A stretch of 64,000 nt of DNA from Azospirillum endophyticum (GCF_016595245.1 NZ_JAENHM010000023.1:62001-126000); one strand, 5' to 3'. Shown: positions 52,475 through 61,900, counted from the first letter of the stretch. The notes: generated by a model from the letters alone, not told the origin. A program made the numbers and translations.

Positions 52475-54085
52475 ATGCGACGGAGTACGGCAGCGACCGA
52501 AACGGCGACCGGTGCGGACCGGCGGCTCGGCCGCTATCGGCTGCTCGACCTGGTCGAACGGGAGGGCGATGCTCGGCTGCACCGCGCGGTGGATATGAGC
52601 GGCCGGATGGTGGCGCTGTGGGCGGTGCCGCTGGCCCGCCTGTGCACCGATGCCGGGGCGCTGGAACGGTTCCGCCACATGGCTGCCGCCGCGGCCCGGC
52701 TTTCCCATCCCGTCATTCCCACCATCCTCGCGTCCGGCGAGCATGGCGGTATCGCATTCGTCGCGACCATGCCGGCGGATGGTCCGGCACTCGGGGCGCG
52801 GCTGGCCGACGGTCCCCTGGGTCGGGAGGAGGCACTTGCGACGCTCGACCGCGTTCTGGACGCGCTTGCCGCGGCCCACCATGTTGGAGTCGTCCATGGC
52901 GCATTGAACGCGGACACAATCCGTCACAGCGGCGCGATGACGATGGTCACGGGGTTCGGCCGGGCGGCACCGGCCGCGATACAGGCCGGCCGACGGGATG
53001 ATCTGTCCGCTGCCATGCGGCTGACGGAACGGCTCTTGACGGCACATGCCGGGCATCCGGGGGTGGCTGCCCTGCTGACGGAACTGCGCAATGGTGGAGC
53101 CGGCGCCTTCCCGGACGCGCTTTCCCTGCAGCGTGCGGTCGCCAGCGTGAACGAGGCGCCCGTTCCCCCTCCGCCGGCCGGACCGGCGCTTTCGCGCCGC
53201 CGGCCGCCATGGCTCGGCGTCATGCTTCTGGCGGGCAGCGCGTTGATGGGCGGCCTTGCCGTCGTAGCGGTCTCGGATCGCCCATTGCCGTCCCCCGCCC
53301 CTCTCCCCGTCCCTTCCCCTGGGAAGACGGCGGAAGCCGCGACGGTTGCGACAGCCGACCCAGTCCTGCCGTCGACGGTGCCGACGACGACGGCCAAGCG
53401 ACCGCCGGTCGATGCGGTGGCGCAGGCGTTGCGCTCCATCCCCTGCGCCTTGGTCGGCGTGGAGGCGGTCGGCGGCCGCCTGCTGGCATCCGGGACGGTG
53501 GCGGGGGAACAGGCGGAGACGGAGGTGCGCGAGACGGTCGAAGCCCTTGCCGCCGGCTGGGACCACGGCTTCGACCTCGCCACCGCGGATGCACAGTTCT
53601 GCGCGCCCCTGGGCAGCGTCGCCGCGGCGCTGGACGCCAACCGGGAGCTTGCGGACCCGTTGACGGCGACCGTGCCGGCAGGGCCAGCGCTGAATGCCGG
53701 CGAGCCGCTGATCCTGGAAATCCGGGCACCTGCGCATCCGGTGCAATTGCAGGTCGACTATTTCACCATCGACGGCACCGTCGTCCATCTGCTGCCCAAC
53801 CCGTCGGACAGCCATGCCGCACTTCCCGCCGGTGCGTCTCGCCGGCTTGGCAAGGATCCCGGTGGCGAAACGGGAAAGAGCGAGCGGTCTTGGACCATCG
53901 GTCCGCCCTTCGGCACCGAGATGCTGCTGACCATCGCCACGGCGGCGGCGCTGTTCCCCACCCCCAGGCCGGAACAGGAATCCGCCGCCGACTATCTGCT
54001 TGCCTTGGCGGACGCGCTGGCGACAATCCCAGCGGATGCGCCGGTACCGCTGGCGGATGCGCGCTTCATCGTCACCGGGCCGTGA
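52475..54085 (+). CDS. Pseudokinase membrane protein with C-terminal DUF4384-like domain
   Basis: A 536-residue protein. Residues ~17-215 follow a Ser/Thr kinase fold (LGRYRLLDLVEREGDARLHRAVD at the start), but the catalytic residues are gone: the VAxK lysine position is W49 (VALWAV), the H-R-D motif reads HGALNADT (141-148, Asp to Ala, Lys to Asn), D-F-G reads TGFG (159-162), and the glycine loop is absent. A Pro-rich stretch leads to one transmembrane helix (~248-270), a Pro/Thr-rich linker, and a periplasmic domain. The region from ~410 is DUF4384-like (GEPLILEIRA...YFTIDGTVVHLLPN...GTEMLLTIAT). ATG 52475 follows GGGGAGTGGG. It converges on a PP2C phosphatase gene 9 bp away. Probably a signalling adaptor rather than an enzyme. 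Confidence 0.82.
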   Translation: MRRSTAATETATGADRRLGRYRLLDLVEREGDARLHRAVDMSGRMVALWAVPLARLCTDAGALERFRHMAAAAARLSHPVIPTILASGEHGGIAFVATMPADGPALGARLADGPLGREEALATLDRVLDALAAAHHVGVVHGALNADTIRHSGAMTMVTGFGRAAPAAIQAGRRDDLSAAMRLTERLLTAHAGHPGVAALLTELRNGGAGAFPDALSLQRAVASVNEAPVPPPPAGPALSRRRPPWLGVMLLAGSALMGGLAVVAVSDRPLPSPAPLPVPSPGKTAEAATVATADPVLPSTVPTTTAKRPPVDAVAQALRSIPCALVGVEAVGGRLLASGTVAGEQAETEVRETVEALAAGWDHGFDLATADAQFCAPLGSVAAALDANRELADPLTATVPAGPALNAGEPLILEIRAPAHPVQLQVDYFTIDGTVVHLLPNPSDSHAALPAGASRRLGKDPGGETGKSERSWTIGPPFGTEMLLTIATAAALFPTPRPEQESAADYLLALADALATIPADAPVPLADARFIVTGP

Positions 54086-54094
54086 TGCGGACGA

Positions 54095-54910
54095 TCACGC
54101 GGTGGCGATGAAGCGGCCGACCACTGCGGTGACATTGTCCTGCCCGCCGGCCGCGTTGGCCGCGTCGATCAGGGCGGCGGCGGCACGGGCCGGCTCCGGT
54201 TCGTCACGCAGAATGCGGGCGATAACGCCATCCGGCAGCATGCCGTTCAGCCCGTCCGAACAGAGCATGACGACGTCGTCGGGCATCAGCGAATGCACGC
54301 CGACCTCGGGTTCCACTTCTTCCGCGGTGCCGAGCGCCCTGACGATGATGTTCCGCTGCGGCGCGGTTCCCCGGCCGCCGTTGTCCAGCCAGATCTGATA
54401 AAGGCTGTGGTCGCGGGTCAGGGTGCGCAGTTCGCCGTCCCGCAGGCGGTAGACCCGGCTGTCTCCGGCATGGAAGACGACCATCTGCGCCGTACCCGGA
54501 ACCCGCCAGACACCGGCGACGGTGGTGCCCATGCCGCGCCCCTGCGCAAATCCACGGGCCTGGTTCAGGTCGTGGATCGCCCGGTTGGCCTGCTGCACCG
54601 CCGACCGGGCGACGGACAGCGCCAGACGCACCGCCGGCTGGGCTGCGGACGGGTCGGTCTGCGTGCGGTCGGCATCTTCGCGGTCCACCACCGTGATCGG
54701 CTCGACCTGCGCATGATCCTGCAGGAAGCCGCAGATCACCTCGACCGCCTTGCGGCTGGCGATGTCGCCACCGGCATGTCCCCCCATCCCGTCGCAGACG
54801 ACCGCGAATTCACCGCCGGCACTGACCTGGAAGTCATCCTCGTTGCGGGAGCGTGTTCGCCCGACATCGGTCAGTCCGGCGACGGTCAGGACAAAGGCGG
54901 CGTTCGGCAT
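54095..54910 (-). CDS. PP2C-family protein serine/threonine phosphatase (Stp1/PppA-like)
   Basis: A 271-residue phosphatase with all PP2C metal motifs: LTDVGRTRSRNEDDF, VVCDGMGGHAGGDIAS, VVFHAGDSRVYRLRDG, LTRDHSLYQ, MLCSDGLNGM and QDNVTAVVGRF. It would dephosphorylate Ser/Thr on proteins with two Mn/Mg ions and is cytoplasmic. ATG 54910 is preceded by a region with six ACCGG motifs. It is convergent with the pseudokinase gene (9 bp between the stops). Such phosphatases usually face a working kinase, so the kinase for its substrates must be elsewhere. Confidence 0.9.
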   Translation of the reverse strand: MPNAAFVLTVAGLTDVGRTRSRNEDDFQVSAGGEFAVVCDGMGGHAGGDIASRKAVEVICGFLQDHAQVEPITVVDREDADRTQTDPSAAQPAVRLALSVARSAVQQANRAIHDLNQARGFAQGRGMGTTVAGVWRVPGTAQMVVFHAGDSRVYRLRDGELRTLTRDHSLYQIWLDNGGRGTAPQRNIIVRALGTAEEVEPEVGVHSLMPDDVVMLCSDGLNGMLPDGVIARILRDEPEPARAAAALIDAANAAGGQDNVTAVVGRFIATA

Positions 54911-55225
54911 TCAGGCGGCGGCTCCCGTCTCGCGGCTGTCAAGATCCAGGGATGCTGGACCGGATTCCCGGACCGGCTCCATCGGGACCGGAAACACCGG
55001 AGCGAACCGGTAACACGGGACCGGAGCACGGCCGTTTGCGCGATAATGGCGCAAGCTCCGCCAAAGATACAGCGGCGAATGACTGACCGGACGATTGCGC
55101 CGGCCGATGATCGGGAGACATAACTTCGTCGTCATTGCATGGTCGGAGCAGTTGCCCGGGTGGTCCTGGCGGTTCGGTGTGCTAGACTTCCCCCGTTACT
55201 TGGCCTGACGAAAGATGGGAGTGCA
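54911..55225. other. Intergenic region between the PP2C and FlgC-like genes
   Basis: A 315-bp gap between divergent genes. It holds the ACCGG motif cluster, a small dyad TTGCGC-GATAATG-GCGCAA (55036-55054), and the sequence TGGCGGTTCGGTGTGCTAG before the FlgC-like gene. The last resembles the flgE -24/-12 promoter, sharing the TGCTAGAC end, but its GG-GC spacing is 11 bp instead of 10. No gene is seen. Confidence 0.5.
54959..55024. repeat. Cluster of six ACCGG motifs upstream of the PP2C gene
   Basis: ACCGG begins at 54959, 54972, 54987, 54996, 55006 and 55020, mostly in the form GACCGGA, at intervals of 9 to 15 bp. The stretch is in the 315-bp gap before the PP2C start, so a binding-site array or a degenerate repeat are both possible. 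Confidence 0.5.
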
Positions 55226-55630
55226 ATGGTCGGCAGCATCGGCATCGCACTCAGCGGTTTGACGGCCCAGACGCGGCGGTTCGACGCCTCGGCCTCCAAC
55301 GTCGCGAATGTCCGTTCCACCGGCGCCGTTCCGACGACGGGTGGCACGGCTGACGGCAAGCCTGTGGCCTATCAGCCCTTGGCGGTGGCGCAGACCGACG
55401 GGAATCCCGGCACGCGCGCGAGTTTCACGCCGATCACCCCGGCCTATCTGCAGGAATATGCGCCGGACGACGATGCCGCGAACGGCGACGGGATGGTGGC
55501 GGCGCCCAATGTCGATCTGGCGACGGAGCGCATCAACCAGATGGCGGCCAACCGCGCCTACGGCGCCAACATCGCGGTCGTCCGCACCCAGGATCAGATG
55601 CTGACGTCGCTGCTCGATTCGAAGGTCTAG
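55226..55630 (+). CDS. FlgC-like flagellar basal-body rod protein
   Basis: A 134-residue protein of the flagellar rod family. The N-terminus SIGIALSGLTAQTRRFDASASNVANVRSTG is the conserved rod/hook coiled-coil motif with the S-N-V-A-N signature. The C-terminus VAAPNVDLATERINQMAANRAYGANIAVVRTQDQMLTSLLDSKV is the matching C-terminal helix (V-D-L-x-x-E with A-Y-x-A-N). The middle reads YQPLAVAQ, as in FlgC ('Y-x-R-K'-type). The usual FlgC carries the same length (~135-140). ATG 55226 has GGGAG upstream. It lies alone, away from any flgB or fliE, so it may be an extra copy or a FlgC-like accessory. Confidence 0.82.
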   Translation: MVGSIGIALSGLTAQTRRFDASASNVANVRSTGAVPTTGGTADGKPVAYQPLAVAQTDGNPGTRASFTPITPAYLQEYAPDDDAANGDGMVAAPNVDLATERINQMAANRAYGANIAVVRTQDQMLTSLLDSKV

Positions 55631-55654
55631 GCGTCAGGCTTCGATACGGCGGGG

Positions 55655-55858
55655 TCAGACGGCGATGTTCAGGGTCTGCCCGCGCGTCGGGGTGGTGTTG
55701 CCGCCGGAATCGCCGGCCGGCTGGACCAGGGCCGCCACCGACGCCTGCTGCTGCTCCGCATTCCGGTTCAGCGCCTTCACGCCGAAATCCATCTGCCCTT
55801 GAGCCTGTTTCAGGGCCATCGCCGCACCGGCGGTTGACGACGTGACGTCCATGCCCAT
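55655..55858 (-). CDS. YjfB-like putative motility protein
   Basis: A 67-residue protein starting MGMDVTSSTAGAAMALKQAQGQMDFGVKALNRNAEQQQASVAALVQPA, which follows the small YjfB motility family (a Met-Asp-hydrophobic start, then a 'V-K-A-L-x-x-x-x-x-Q-Q-x-x-x-L' helix). The family has no established biochemical role but occurs in flagellar regulons. It is convergent with the FlgC-like gene and sits downstream of the FlaG-like gene on the same strand. Confidence 0.75.
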   Translation of the reverse strand: MGMDVTSSTAGAAMALKQAQGQMDFGVKALNRNAEQQQASVAALVQPAGDSGGNTTPTRGQTLNIAV

Positions 55859-55898
55859 CTCGAACCCCTGGAAATAGCCCCCGTCGAAGAGGGGGACC

Positions 55899-56489
55899 TC
55901 AAATCACCATATTCACCCGCGCGGCGGATGGCGCTATGGCCGAGGACGATTGTGCCACAGAAGCTGCCACCACGGAAGCCGCGAGCGCAGCCGGAGCGGC
56001 AGGCCGTGAAGCGCCCCCTGAAGAGTCGATGGCCCAGGTGCCACGTCCAACAGCCCCACCGCCGGAAGCCAGGGAAGGGTCGGTCCCGGCACGCCCATGG
56101 GCTGCCGATTGCGTGCTCCCCGGCCCGCTCCCGCCGACCGTCAGTTTCAGCAGCGACGCGCGCTCCGCATCCTTTTCCTTCTGCTGGTTTTCCTTGTACT
56201 GCTTCAGTGCCGATTCGGTCGGGATCTGCGACACCGTCTTTCCGCTGGCCGGATCGCGGTACAGCATCACCAGCCGCGAGGCATCGGTGTCGTAACTGAA
56301 GGCGATGGACGGGAAACGGTTGACCAGAGGCTCGTTTGCGCCGGCGGCCGCATCTGTCCCGGTTGCTCCCTCCGGGGTGCTGGGGGTCGGAGTCCGGGTG
56401 CCGGCCCCCGTTTCTACGGCATCGCTGCCGCGGGGCGTCATGAAGGCGAACGGCCGGGAGACCGTCGATGTGGCTGCCGCCACGTTCAT
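55899..56489 (-). CDS. FlaG-like / flagellar-associated hypothetical protein
   Basis: A 196-residue protein. The core NRFPSIAFSYDTDASRLVMLYRDPASGKTVSQIPTESALKQYKENQQKEKDAER (~65-118) resembles the FlaG pattern (V-x-F-x-x-D-x-x-x-x-x-x-V-x-V-x-D-x-x-T-G-x-x-I-x-Q-I-P), while both ends are Ala/Thr/Gly-rich and probably disordered. FlaG proteins affect filament length or flagellin export, but that role is an inference here. ATG 56489 gives the full frame; no good ribosome-binding site is seen, and the ORF could start later. It is the first of a minus-strand pair with the YjfB-like gene. Confidence 0.65.
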   Translation of the reverse strand: MNVAAATSTVSRPFAFMTPRGSDAVETGAGTRTPTPSTPEGATGTDAAAGANEPLVNRFPSIAFSYDTDASRLVMLYRDPASGKTVSQIPTESALKQYKENQQKEKDAERASLLKLTVGGSGPGSTQSAAHGRAGTDPSLASGGGAVGRGTWAIDSSGGASRPAAPAALAASVVAASVAQSSSAIAPSAARVNMVI

Positions 56490-56548
56490 GACCGGATTAT
56501 CCGTGTCGGTGAAAATTGAACATTAAATTACCGTAATCCCAAGGCTGC

Positions 56549-56565
56549 GTAAAGGCTTCCTTTAC
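56549..56565. promoter_or_regulatory. Operator-like dyad between divergent genes
   Basis: GTAAAGG-CTT-CCTTTAC is a perfect 7-bp dyad in a locally A/T-rich stretch (56515-56570), placed 60 bp upstream of the FlaG-like gene and 137 bp upstream of the TPR gene. The size and symmetry fit a dimeric regulator site; the regulator is unknown. Confidence 0.5.
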
Positions 56566-56701
56566 ACTTATTTGGGTGAGAGCGGCCCTCCCCCATCGGT
56601 GAAAGCAGGATGCACGGATCCGGTGCGTTCCCGTCGAAAATCGGAACGTCCCATGGTGCAGGCTTGCGGCAACGCCGCCGCTCGTCCTAAAGCCTTGTCG
56701 C

Positions 56702-57604
56702 ATGGCCACGATCCTCGAAGCCTTGACCCTGGCGCTCGACCTGCATCTTGCCGGCCGCTTCGGCGAAGCGCAGGAACTCTACACCCGCATCCTCGATGTC
56801 GAACCGGAGCAGCCGGATGCACTGCACTACCTGGGCGTCCTGGCCGGGCAGGTCGGCCGCGGCGAGTTCGGGCTGACGCTGATCGACAAGGCGCTGGCCC
56901 TGCGTCCCGATGCCTCGGACATCCATGCCAACCGGGCCAACCTGCTGCGCGGCCTGGACCGCCTGGACGAGGCGGAGTTCTGCTATCGTCGTGCGCTGTC
57001 GATCCGCCCTGAATTTGCAGAGGCTTGGACCGACCGCGCCTTTGCCCGGCATGGCCGCGGCGATCCGGCCGCCATCGATGCCACCGCCGGAATGCTGGAG
57101 CGTGCCCTGCAGATCGAACCGGCATTGGAGCCGGCACGGGAGAAGCTGGTCGATCTGCTGCTTGGGCGTGGCAGGCTGCGGCTGGAATCCAGACAGGTGA
57201 CGCCCGCCCTGACCGACCTGATCCGGGCCGCGGAACTCGACCAGCAAAATGCCGACATCGCTTTCCTGCTGGGGAATGCCCTTTTTGCGGCAGGGCTGCG
57301 CGCGGATTCGGTGATTGCTTTCCGCAATGCGCTGTCGCTGGTGCCGGATTTCCTGTCGGCTGCGCTCAACCTCGGCATCGCACTGGCCGCGACGAACCGG
57401 ACCGACGCGGCACTGGCTCCGCTGCACCATGCCGTGCGCATCGATCCCGCCCATCCGGCTCCGCGCGATACGCTGGCACTGGCGCTCCGCTCGCTCGGCC
57501 GTGCCGACGAGGCCGATGCACTGGACCAGGCGCCACTTCCACCACCACCACCGGCGAAACCGGCGGCCAAACCGGCCTCACGCCGCCCGAGACGGCCCCC
57601 TTAA
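56702..57604 (+). CDS. TPR protein (no catalytic domain)
   Basis: A 300-residue protein with about seven TPR units (e.g. LAGRFGEAQELYTRILDVEPEQPDALHYLGVLAGQVGRGEFG, RADSVIAFRNALSLVPDFLSAALNLGIALAATNR). The first unit closely matches the starts of the TPR-GT proteins nearby, so it is probably a truncated paralogue or a binding partner. A short Pro/Lys tail (PPPPPAKPAAKPASRRPRRPP) ends it. ATG 56702 is the start. Its stop overlaps the stop of the convergent TPR-methyltransferase gene at TTAA (57601-57604). Confidence 0.8.
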   Translation: MATILEALTLALDLHLAGRFGEAQELYTRILDVEPEQPDALHYLGVLAGQVGRGEFGLTLIDKALALRPDASDIHANRANLLRGLDRLDEAEFCYRRALSIRPEFAEAWTDRAFARHGRGDPAAIDATAGMLERALQIEPALEPAREKLVDLLLGRGRLRLESRQVTPALTDLIRAAELDQQNADIAFLLGNALFAAGLRADSVIAFRNALSLVPDFLSAALNLGIALAATNRTDAALAPLHHAVRIDPAHPAPRDTLALALRSLGRADEADALDQAPLPPPPPAKPAAKPASRRPRRPP

Positions 57605-58854
57605 ACGACGGGCCGTTCGGCCAGCACCACAAGCCCCATGACCGGCTCCCCGCTTTCGAAGCGCAGCCGGTCATGGTCGCAGCGCCGCAACTCCAGCCCG
57701 GCCTCCGCCACCGCAGCCCGGATATAGGCCTCGGCATGGGCATAGCGGCCGTGGGTGGCGATGCGATGGGGTCGGCCATCGGCCGGATCCAGTTCCTCCA
57801 CCGTGAAGGCCAGCCGGCCGCCGGGCCGCAGCGCGGCGCAGGCCGCGGCCAGCGCTTCATCAAGGATGCCGAAGTAGCAGAATACGTCGGCAGCCATGAC
57901 GAGATCGAAAGCGCCCGGCCTTGCGGAGAGGAAGCCGACCAACTCCGCCGCATGCAGCTCGTCATACAGGGCGCGGGCGCGGGCGCGCTCCAGCATGCCT
58001 TCGGACAGGTCGACGCCGACCAGACGGCGCGCATGGGGCCGCAATGAGGCTGCGCACAGCCCGGTGCCACAGCCGGCGTCGAGCACGTCGAGGCCGGCTG
58101 CCGCTGCATCGTCGGCCAACATCCCGGCGAGCAGTGCCGGGGCGCGGTAGTCCAGCTCGGCCAGCTTGCGGTCGAACTCCTCCGCGAACAGGTCGAAGGT
58201 CTGGCGCACATAGTCGTCGGGTGCGCGCGGGTCGGCGTCCTCGCCGGCGATGGCGGCGCCGATGTGGCGGGCCAGCGGGTTGTCAGGATGGTCGCGGCGC
58301 CACAGCCGGGCCAGCGTCTCCGCTTCCTCCGTCCCGCCTTCCTCATGCAGCAGGTAGAGCACCGCACCGAGATTGTCGTGGGCATCGGCCCACTCCGGCC
58401 GCAGGGCCAGCGCCCGCCGGTAGGCCATCGCCGCCTCCCCGAAACGACCGAGGTCGCGCAGCAGGTTCCCGCAATTGTTCCACGCCTCCGCATGGTCCGG
58501 CCGCAGGGCCAGCGCCTGACGGAACGCCCCATGCGCCTCGCCATGCCGTTCCGCCTGCCGCAGGACGGAGCCGAGATTGTAGTGCGCCATCCCCTCATGC
58601 AGGCCCTGGACAATGGCTGCGCGGTAGGCGGTGGCGGCCTCCTGCAACCGGCCCAGGGCACGCAGGGCATTGCCGTGGTTGTTGTGGGTCCCCGCCAAGG
58701 TCGGATCGGCGGCCAGCGCCCGGGCGTAGAGCGCCTCCGCCCCAGCCGTGTCGCCGGCCGATGCCAGCGCGTCGGCCTGCCGGCCGAGCTTCACCGCCGG
58801 CGGCAGGGCGGCTCCCCGCAATCCCCCGCGCAAGGACAAGCGTGACCCGGCCAT
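57601..58854 (-). CDS. TPR protein with C-terminal SAM-dependent methyltransferase domain
   Basis: A 417-residue protein: four or five TPR units (about 25-170, e.g. HAEAWNNCGNLLRDLGRFGEAAMAYRRALALRPEW) and a class I methyltransferase (~215-415) with VLDAGCGTGLCAASLRPHARRLVGVDLSEGMLERAR as the SAM-binding motif I, then FDLVMAADVFCYFG and LRPGGRLAFTVEE. The layout 'TPR + MT' with DDYVRQTFDLFAEEFDRKL before the MT core is a known group often found beside flagellar glycosylation genes. ATG 58854 has AAAGGAGAAAA upstream; the long open frame to 60042 is shadow. It may methylate a sugar or a protein. Confidence 0.85.
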   Translation of the reverse strand: MAGSRLSLRGGLRGAALPPAVKLGRQADALASAGDTAGAEALYARALAADPTLAGTHNNHGNALRALGRLQEAATAYRAAIVQGLHEGMAHYNLGSVLRQAERHGEAHGAFRQALALRPDHAEAWNNCGNLLRDLGRFGEAAMAYRRALALRPEWADAHDNLGAVLYLLHEEGGTEEAETLARLWRRDHPDNPLARHIGAAIAGEDADPRAPDDYVRQTFDLFAEEFDRKLAELDYRAPALLAGMLADDAAAAGLDVLDAGCGTGLCAASLRPHARRLVGVDLSEGMLERARARALYDELHAAELVGFLSARPGAFDLVMAADVFCYFGILDEALAAACAALRPGGRLAFTVEELDPADGRPHRIATHGRYAHAEAYIRAAVAEAGLELRRCDHDRLRFESGEPVMGLVVLAERPVV

Positions 58855-58942
58855 CGCGTGTTTTCTCCTTTGCCGCCACCAGCTCCGCGACGGTCGAATT
58901 GCCGCCGATATCAATGGCATCTTTATCGTGATCCACCGATGA

Positions 58943-58958
58943 TGGCACTCCTTTTGAG
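58943..58958 (+). promoter_or_regulatory. Possible sigma-54 promoter of the 1191-residue TPR-GT gene
   Basis: TGGCACTCCTTTTGAG shares the TGGCACTCC half with the flgE promoter and the same spacing, but the -12 dinucleotide is GA instead of GC. Its place, about 30 bp before the start codon, is right for a promoter. Confidence 0.4.
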
Positions 58959-58988
58959 GGTGCGGGCAGTCAGGGACGGGGCCGGAAC

Positions 58989-61900
58989 GTGGCGAAGCAC
59001 ACCAACATGCTGGCGCAGGCAGTGGCACACCATCAGGCCGGCCGCGCCGCCGAGGCCGAGCGTGGCTATCGCCAAGTGCTGGCCGCCGACCCGCGCAACG
59101 CCGATGCGCTGCATCTTCTGGGGGTCCTGGCCCTGCAGTCGGGCCGCGCGGACGAGGCGGTGACCCTGATCGGCAAAGCCCTGGCGCAAGCGAAGGGAGT
59201 GGCCGACTATTGGGACAATCTCGGCAGCGCGCTGACCGCCGCCGGCCGGCCGGCCGATGCGGTGCGGGCTCATCGCAATGCCGCGGCACTGGATCCGCAA
59301 GGGGCGCAACGCCGACACAACATGGGCAATGCGCTGGCCGCTCTGGGCCGTCACGACGAGGCGGAGCAAGCCTTCGCCACCGCGCTGTCGCTGAAGCCGG
59401 ACTACGCCAAGGCTTGGTACAATCTCGGCAACAGCCATGTCGCGCGACGGCGCTATGCCGATGCCGCGACGGCTTTGGACCGCGCGGTACGGCTGGCGCC
59501 TGGCATGGTGGAGGCGCACAACAACCTGGGCGACGCGCTGGCGATGACCGGACGGCTGGACGAAGCCATTGCGCAGCATCGGCTGGTGACCCGACACCGT
59601 CCCGACGATGCCACCGCTCATTACAACCTCGGCACCGTCCTGCAACAGAAGGGAGCCTTGGAAAGCGCGGAGATCGCTTATCGCCAGGCGCTGAAGCGCA
59701 ACCCGCGCCACGGCGCGGCGCTGAACAATCTGGGCAGCGTGCTGAAGCGCCTGGGGCGTCCCAACCAAGCCGAATTGTGCCATCGCCAAGCGCTGGATTT
59801 GCATCCCGATTTCGTGGAGGCGCGCTACAACCTCGGCAATGCGCTTCAGGCGCAGGGACGCTTCGAGGAGGCGGCGGCCTGCTTCGAGGAGGCGCTGGCG
59901 CAGCAGCCCGACCTCGCCACCGCGACCTATAACCTGTCGCTTCTGGCGCTTCTTCACGGTGATCTGCCGCGCGGCTGGGCGGGATACGAACGACGCTTCG
60001 CCGCCGGCGAGGTGCTGCCGAACCGCCGTTTCTCCATCCCACGCTGGAGCGGGCAGCTGTTGCGCGGCAAGCGGCTGCTGGTGTGGCGCGAGCAGGGGGT
60101 GGGCGACGAGATCCTGTTCGCCTCCTGCTATCCGGACGTCGTCGCCTGGGCGGGCGGGCCGGTCACCCTCGAATGCGATCCGCGGCTGGTAACCCTATTC
60201 CGCCGTTCCTTTCCCAAGGCCGAAGTGCGGGCCGAAAGCTGCACCGGTGACGCTTTCGGCGATGTCCCACGGGAAAGCTTCGTGCCGCCCGACTGCGACG
60301 TCCAGGTTCCGGCCGGCGACCTGCCGGGGCTTCTGCGCGGCAGCCTGCCCGAATTCGACGCCCAAGGCCCTTGGCTGCTGCCGGACCCGGCGCTGGTGGA
60401 GCTTTGGCGGGAGCGGCTGGCCGGGCTCGGGTCGGGCCTGCGGGTGGGGATCGGCTGGCGCAGCCAGCTGATGACCGCCGAGCGCAAGGCCGCCTATGTG
60501 TCGCTGGAGCAGTGGGGGCCGCTGTTCGCCCTTCCCGGCATCGTGTTCGTCACGCTCCAGTATGGCGATTGCGAGGCCGAGCTTCGGGCGGCGGAGGAAC
60601 GCTTCGGCGTGACGATCCACCGCTGGGCCGACCTGAACCTGAAGGATGATTTCGACGGGGCGGCGGCGCTGACCGCCAATCTCGATCTGGTGATTTCGCC
60701 GGCAATGTCGGCGGGAGAGCTGGCCGGCGCGCTGGGCGTGCCGGTCTGGCGCTTCGGCAGCCGCGACTGGACGCAGCTGGGTACCGGCGTGCGGCCCTGG
60801 TTCCCGGCCATGCGCCTGTTCCAGCCTAACCCCGGAGAGGGGCTGGAAGCCACGCTCGCTTCAATGGCGAAAGCGTTGCGCGCCATGATGCCGGAGCCGA
60901 TGCCCGTTCCCGCCATGGCTCCGGCGACAGTCAGCCTGGCAAAGGCATCACCCGAGCCTGAACGGCTTGCCGATTTCGATGGCCTGCTGAACCATGCCGC
61001 CGATCTTCACCGTGCCGGCCGACTGGAGGAAGCGGAGACCGCCTATCGCACCGCCATCGCCGCCGACCCGCGACGCCAGTCTCCCGGCCATGCCGACGCG
61101 CTGCATCTGCTGGGGCTTCTGATGCACCAGACCGAACGGAATGACGAGGCACTCGCCCTGATCGGCGAGGCATTGCGGACCGACCCGGTCTTTCCCCAGG
61201 CTTGGAACCATCTGGGACTGGTCCACGAAGGGGACAAGCGCCACACCGAGTCAATCCGTGCCTTCACCGTTGCGCTGACGCTGCATCCCGCCTTTCCGGA
61301 GGCGCTGACCCATCTGGGCCTCGTCCACCAGACCTGCGGGAGGGTGGACGAGGCCATGCGGCTGCATCGCCGGTCCATTGCCGTCCAACCGGAACATCCG
61401 CCGGCCCATGCCAATCTCGGCCATGCCTGCGAATTGGCGGGACGTACGGTGGAAGCCAGCGGCCATTACCGCCGGGCTTCGGCGCTGCAACCCGAATCCG
61501 CCGACGCCCACAACAACCTCGCCACCATGGCAACGCTGGCCGGCCGACCCGAGGAAGCGAAGGGGCATTTGCATCACGCCTTGCGGATCGACCCTGGCTT
61601 CGCGCTTGCCGCGTGGAATCTGGGCCTGATGGACTTGGCGGACGGGCGCATCGCGGAGGGCTGGGCCGGCTATGACCGCCGCTTCTCCGCCCGCCAGTTG
61701 CAGCGTGCCCGCCGCATCGACCGGCCGGTCTGGAGGGGGGAGACATTGCAGGGCCGGCGGCTGCTGATCTGGTCGGAACAGGGGGTGGGCGACGAGATCC
61801 TGTTCGCCTCCTGCTTCGATGTCCTGCAGAAGCTGGACGGGCCGGTCACGGTCGAATGCGACCGGCGGCTGGTCAGCTTGTTCGCCCGTTCCTTCCCCTG

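Noticed and set aside
55181-55199. Sigma-54-like sequence TGGCGGTTCGGTGTGCTAG before the FlgC-like gene
   Set aside because: The GG and GC are 11 bp apart instead of 10, and with the correct spacing the -24 GG is lost. It may be a decayed copy of the flgE promoter but is not a confident promoter.
56654-56667. TGGTGCAGGCTTGC before the TPR gene at 56702 as a sigma-54 promoter
   Set aside because: The GG-GC distance is 9 bp, one short, and the first half is not TGGCAC.
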